This document shows positions 58,781 through 64,000 of a stretch of 64,000 nt of DNA, piece after piece. The notes under the pieces are model-generated. The model saw only the letters and a list, made by a program, of their open reading frames with translations, ran no database searches and was not told the origin of the DNA. The translations under genes and the position numbers were made by a program. This DNA is from Epiperipatus broadwayi (taxonomy: Eukaryota; Onychophora; Udeonychophora; Euonychophora; Peripatidae). The DNA is taken from positions 548,501-612,500 of the forward strand of contig JAQFVV010000258.1 in NCBI GenBank assembly GCA_028023455.1, read 5' to 3'. Every line of letters starts with the position of its first letter. Position 1 is the first letter of the stretch.

Positions 58781-61390
58781 ATACATATATAAATGATGTT
58801 AATATCACTTATGATAACACTAAAACAATGATCTAAACCTGCAGAATGACTGTGTTTTTTCTGAAGTAAACAAGCCATGTTTTTAATGAATATGAAAATT
58901 ACCAGGTTAATCTATAATTATATTTTGTTGTATTTATTTCTTTTTTAAAAAAATTTTAATTTGTTTTAAAAATAGAAAAATTGTACAATAAGTTTTCTTA
59001 TGTCATTGAGATTAGAGTTTTCTAGGAAGAAAAAACTTTTATACAGTATACAACAGAAATCATTTTATCTTTTCTTTTCTGATTTACTTGCGTGAAGTCC
59101 TGATTGGCAATATAGAAATTACCTTCAAATTAATGCACCACTGACAGAAACTGTGTCAGGCACCGAAAAGCTTTTCATGCATTGTTAATTTGCATCTAGA
59201 ACTCCTACATAAGTATATAAAGCCAGCTTCATTGGAATGGTCTTGTGGCGTTGAATTAGTTATAATTAAATCAACTATGTGCCAACTATAAATTAATTCT
59301 ATCACAAATAAGTACCAACGATGTATATTTCAATTATGTGTGGAAAAACAAAAATGACAAAGTAAATATTTCACATGTGTATGAAAAAGTAATTGTGACT
59401 AAATGTTTAAACTCGACTCATGAAAACATAGTCCAACAATGCTAATTTAAACTTTGATTTTAATACAGAGCACTTAAAAAAAAGAACATAGAAATAAACA
59501 CTTTCACTAGTGCCACTGGTCTTTGGTAACTACTGCATAAAGACTAATCTTGTAATTGTATCAAAATCATTATAAATATTTTATGAACTTCATTTAAATT
59601 CTAAAAAAAAACATCCTTTGATTTACCTAAAAACTTATTATAATTTATTTTAGCTGATTGTTGGTTAACCTTTTTTTTATTACTCATATTGAATTAACAA
59701 TTAAGTTATATTCAATTATTCACATTGTATTGCATTGTATTATTATTGTGTTAGCTTTAAATGTTTGAAAAGGGAGAATGAGTTGAAAGGGCCAAACTCC
59801 ACAGCTAACTGTTTGTTTTAAAACTTTTACTAAGAATCCATAGTTTAGCTTGCAGAAATTATCCTCCTTATATTTAGTTAAATAATTAAAGATTCAAAAT
59901 CTAGTCTTATTTATGTAAAACCAGATAAAGAATAAATTGGAAAGTATACTTAATGGGTATTATAATTTTAAATTAATATCTATGAATACTATGGGAATTT
60001 AAATTTTTTATTAGGATCAATGCCAAAAGAATAAAAAGATAGATAAGGAATCTATTGTCAGCCTGATGAAGCTGATGCTGGAATGTGCTTTTGTTTTATT
60101 GATTTGTTAAAATAGGTTTGACTTGTTGATTAAAAATTTTAAACAGATTCTAGTTATAGTACAATACATACATATTGCAGATATATTTATGCAGTAAAGA
60201 GAATATTGAGACACATTCTTACAGTTATATTTTGAAGCATGTCAATAGTTTACCACTAATTCATGTGCCAAATCCTTTAAATTTTGATGTGAGTTTTATT
60301 AGAATTAAGAATTATTTGTGTGTTTATATTTTTATATATATTTCAAATATCTCTGAATTAGGTATGTAGTTAATTATTGATTTGTACAATGTTGATCACC
60401 TGGCACTTACTGAATGTATACTGTTAGAAGTATTAAGAATGATTATAATAAGATGCTTGATTGTAGACTATGCTAGTGTCACCTGCTAAGGAAAATTTAA
60501 AAAAACATATATAGGCACACATATGTAGCAGCTTTAATTGAGTTCTGAACAATATTGGTAAATGTTATATAAATGTATACATGACAAGGTTTTAGAGTTA
60601 TGAGTCCATGGATGACATTTATATTATAAATAGATTGAAGAGATTTTGACTTATCCAAGTTAATTATAAAACATAATAGCAAAGAATATTTATATCTTAT
60701 AATATAACCCAATGAATTTATAATAAATTTCTGTTATTTATTTTAGTAGTTTCGTTTATTAATCACCATTGCTATCATATCATCATATGGTATGGCCAAA
60801 TGAATATTTCACATGGTCTTGAATTTTCCACTGTTAACCTAGTGGACATAAATTAAATTGCTACTAGTAATTGATGGCAGGTAAAACCCTCAATCATAAA
60901 TAGAAAAAATTCTAGTTGGTAAATCTAATGATGTCCTCTGGCAATAAATCTTGGCCATACTTTCAGACTCTCAGCTGACCAATACAAATTATATATATTC
61001 CTGGTTACAGAAAATAGTTTGCTGTTATCTGAAAAAAGAGCCTTCAATTCCCCTTTGAAGCCTTAAAGTAAATGAGCAGGGCAAATTCCTAATATCTATT
61101 TCACATGACATTGGGCTGCCCATCAAAACATATCATCCACAATGGAAAATTTATTGGGTTTTACCTTTGAGTTTAAGATCAAAAAACATAATGGTCTTTT
61201 TTCTCTATTGCCTGATAGCTCTTAACTGAGATATCAGTTGAATTTTCTTGAAGGCAGACTGAATGTGTGTATGAATTTTTTTTTTAATTAGATATTCACA
61301 ATCATGACATACAAAACCAAATCATGGTCCTTATTCCCATGAGGCTATAAAGTTGCCAGCTAAGGCAGCAATTGATGGATGAAAAGTGAA
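58781..61390. other. Gene-free stretch upstream of the LINE
   Basis: ORFs at 60.17 and 60.50 kb have no motif. 60.75-61.39 kb is less AT-rich and may be the LINE's 5' untranslated part, but shows no clear coding. An octamer plus TATA pair lies at 59.19 kb. Confidence 0.4.
59188..59222 (+). promoter_or_regulatory. Octamer plus TATA-box arrangement
   Basis: ATTTGCAT (59188-59195) is followed 18 bases later by TATATAAAG (59214-59222). This pairing is known from histone and snRNA promoters, but no histone or snRNA sequence follows. In AT-rich DNA a TATA box is weak evidence. Confidence 0.2.
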
Positions 61391-61394
61391 GGAT

Positions 61395-64000
61395 GCTAAA
61401 ATTCTCCTGATTGCAGACCCAGGTTGCCATTTAAAGACACCCTTTTATTTAGACATTTAAATGAAGAAAAATTGCAACAATTGAAAGAAGATAAATATTA
61501 AATGGAAAATTATTGGACTATGTGAAGTTAGAAAAAAGAAAAGAAAATTGATTTAAAAATAAGCATGCACTGTAATAAAAGGCATAAACATTGGAAGCAC
61601 AAGTGAAATAGAAATCATTATAGTCAAAAATTGGGATAACAACATTCTGGGGATTGATGGTGCATCAGATAAAATGGCAACATTAGTTATTCAACTTAAT
61701 GGCTGATACCAAATGCAGATAATTCAAGCGTATGGTCCAACAACTTCTCTTTATGAAAAAATATATAGGATTTTTATATGGAGGTACAAAAAACTTTTCA
61801 TCAGAGCAGAAGACATTAATGCTAGAATTGGTAAACAATTGAAAGATGATAATGCTGTGAGTAAATTTGGTTATGGTGATAGAAATGACAAAGGACACAG
61901 ATAGGGGCACAGATTTGTAGAGTTTTAAAAAAAAAAGAAAATTACATTATGAATTAGTTCTTTGAGAAAAATGATAAATGGAAAATCAGTATGGAATCAT
62001 CCAAATAAAAGTATAACTAATAGAAAATTTGTATTACAAATTGTAATGTCAATAAATTCAACACAAGAAGTGATCATCGATTAGTGAGATGTAAGATATA
62101 TTTTCATAAAAAACTGGAAAGACAAATTATTTACAAAAACAGTATTCACAGTTGATGATTCCTAACCTTCAGAAATGTTCCAATAAATTTAAATTAGAAC
62201 TTGTTAATCATTTTCAAATATTAACAAATTTTGAACATAGTTCAGATTTTAAAGAAATCATAAGGAAGATTATTGATACCCTTCAAAATTACAACAAAAA
62301 TAGTTGTACAAAAAAAGCAGCAAGTGATCAGTAAAACTACTATGAAGACAAGCTAAGTTTGAAGAAAAGAATGAGTGTGAAAATGTATAAAAATGATGCA
62401 TTAAGAAACATTGAATATCTAGAATTTTGTAAAATGGTATGAAAAAGAGTTAATAACAATATAAAAAAATATAATTGTGAATTAGCAATGAAATCTATAG
62501 AAGAGAATAAAAGTTTCAAAAATGTAAAACAACATCTTGGTATTGATATGAAACTTATTTCTTCAATATGAAGAAAGGATACAACTATTATTAAAAAGAG
62601 AGATGATATTACAAAATGTGTAGCAGAGTTCTATCAAGAATTATATAGCAATAAAGAACAAGAAAAAGTATCCTGTACAACTACTATATCTGAATTGCCA
62701 GGATTTTAAATGAAGCAAGACAAGCAATTAAATCTATGAAGAAGAGAAAAACTCCAGATAAGAAAGAAATATATTTTAAAAGAAGCAGAAGAAATAGCAA
62801 AATTGTTGACAACAATTATATACCAAATGTTTAAATGATAAAGATGTACCATATAATTGGAAGAATACAGTATTAATATTAATATTCAAAAAAGGTAATA
62901 AATAAGATATTAGAAATTACAGAGCTATTAATCTTTTATCAGTTCCACAATATTTTTTCAAGATAATTACAACTTGTCTACAGTGAACTTTAGATTTTAA
63001 CCAACCAAAAGAACAAGTTGGATTTAAAAGTGGTTTTAATACAGTGTATTATATCCAAGTATTGAGAGAAATTATAGAAAGAACCAATGAATATGAGTTA
63101 CCATTAAGCTTTTGGAATTGTTGATTACAAAAAGGCATTTGATTCTATAAGCATTTCTTCAATAATTAAAGTAATGGATCAGCAAGGTGTAGATCCAGGA
63201 TATTTTTATATTCTGAAGAATATTATAACACTGCAACATCAACAATTAGATTACATAGTGATACTAAAAAGATTAACACTGAGAAGTGGATAACAGGGTC
63301 AATGCATATATCCAAAATGTTTTACAGCAATTTTTCTGGATTAAAGTAGAAAAGTAGAGAATTAAAAGTAAATGAAAATTATTTAAGTCATCTCATTTTT
63401 GTAGATGACATAATTGTTTTTACAAATAATATTTCAGGGCTTCAAAAAATGTTGCAAGAGTTATCAGATGAAAGTAAGAAAGTAGGACTAAATGTAAATG
63501 CTAAAAGACTAAAAGATGTTCAATGGATTTTCTCAAAAAAAAAATATAAGGATTGATAAAGATGAGTTAGAAATTAACAATTTTAAATATCTTCATCAGA
63601 TTATTACTACAGATAAAAACATAATGGATGAAACTAATCATAAAATTAAGCTTGGTTGGAAAGATAGAAATAACCTACTATTAAAAGAAAATATGCCTAT
63701 ATATTTTCAAAGTAAGTTTTTAATAAATGTGTTTTATCAGTTCTTCCTTATGGGTCTGACACTTGGACACTTAACAGAAAAGCAATATAGAAACTTTAGA
63801 CCACTTAAAGAAATATGGACAGACGCATGTTAGGAGTAACAAAAAGAGATTGAAAATGAAATACTTGGATGAGTAAAAAAACAGGTGTTATTAATATCAT
63901 TAAAAAAAAATTAAGAAACTGAAGTGGAGCTGTGCTGAACATAATGCTATAAGTGATGATAAAAGATAGATAATTGAAGTCTTAAACTGAATTCCAAAAG
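61395..64000 (+). pseudogene. RTE-like LINE, endonuclease and reverse transcriptase, broken; runs off the window
   Basis: Endonuclease: 'NIKWKIIGLCEVRKKKRK' (61496-61550), 'MQIIQAYGPTTSLYEK' (61713), 'DINARIGKQLKDD' (from 61815) and 'FGYGDRNDKGHR' (61868-61904), then 'NTRSDHRLVR', the SDH motif. Reverse transcriptase: 'VGFKSGF' (63017), 'IVDYKKAFDSI' (about 63118-63150), 'FVDDIIVFTN' (63399-63428; family FADDI) and 'VGLNVNAK' (63482). Then 'MFNGFSQKKNIRIDKDEL' and on to 'YRNFRPLKEIWTD', ending about 63835, with further family residues to the window end. LINEs insert by target-primed reverse transcription. Frameshifts and stops occur throughout, so it is inactive. EN to thumb spans about 2.4 kb, close to normal, so few large deletions. 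Confidence 0.88.

Noticed and set aside
60060-60090. CTGATGA box near 60068 as a ribozyme core
   Set aside because: No GAAA box with proper stem II follows; 'gcctgatgaagctgatgctg' is only a partial resemblance to Penelope terminal repeats.

Overview
The window looks like a stretch of AT-rich (about three quarters A+T by eye) nuclear DNA from an animal, most likely an invertebrate. The evidence is the absence of any long open reading frame, abundant TA and ATT microsatellites, and a dense, nested population of eukaryotic mobile elements: Penelope-like retroelements, an RTE-like LINE, tRNA-derived SINEs, and piggyBac, hAT and Tigger-type DNA transposons with their miniature derivatives. I cannot name the species. 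There is no bacterial operon structure, CRISPR array or intact rRNA.

Layout. 1-7.6 kb: AT-rich filler with fragments and a snap-back copy of a dispersed SINE-like repeat (here family A) and one copy of an inverted-repeat element (family B). 7.6-9.0 kb: a decayed Tigger/pogo element carrying a nested hAT miniature element and a second nested inverted repeat. 11.3-14.7 kb: an inverted repeat with a hammerhead-like motif, a tRNA-Val-like SINE, and a head-to-head Penelope-like palindrome encoding a GIY-YIG domain. 18-26.7 kb: miniature inverted-repeat elements, a second tRNA SINE, a perfect 59-bp tandem duplication and a second family B copy. 27.6-29.2 kb: a piggyBac transposase pseudogene interrupted by a third tRNA SINE. 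32.4-34.8 kb: two less AT-rich unassigned segments, then a second Penelope-like palindrome. 37.0-40.8 kb: tRNA-like and SINE sequences, a Penelope-like RT plus GIY-YIG remnant, two hAT non-autonomous elements with perfect 8-bp target duplications, and a fourth tRNA SINE. 44.4-45.9 kb: a pseudogene of the pyruvate dehydrogenase E2 subunit (DLAT) lipoyl region and a LINE fragment. 48.3 kb: a short CpG-containing ORF that could be a first coding exon. 50.4-51.0 kb: a long foldback element. 52.8 kb: an unrecognised protein-like ORF. 54-58.8 kb: microsatellites and a Penelope terminal palindrome. 61.4-64.0 kb: the body of a decayed RTE-like LINE running off the window end.

No intact cellular gene can be supported. 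The window is best read as intergenic or intronic DNA made mainly of dead transposons. The most informative points are the recurring inverted (palindromic) arrangement of Penelope-like ends at three or four loci, the compact tRNA-Val-like SINE with clear target duplications, the nested insertions that give a relative time order, and the DLAT pseudogene. All identities come from reading translations and repeats by eye; no database search was run.
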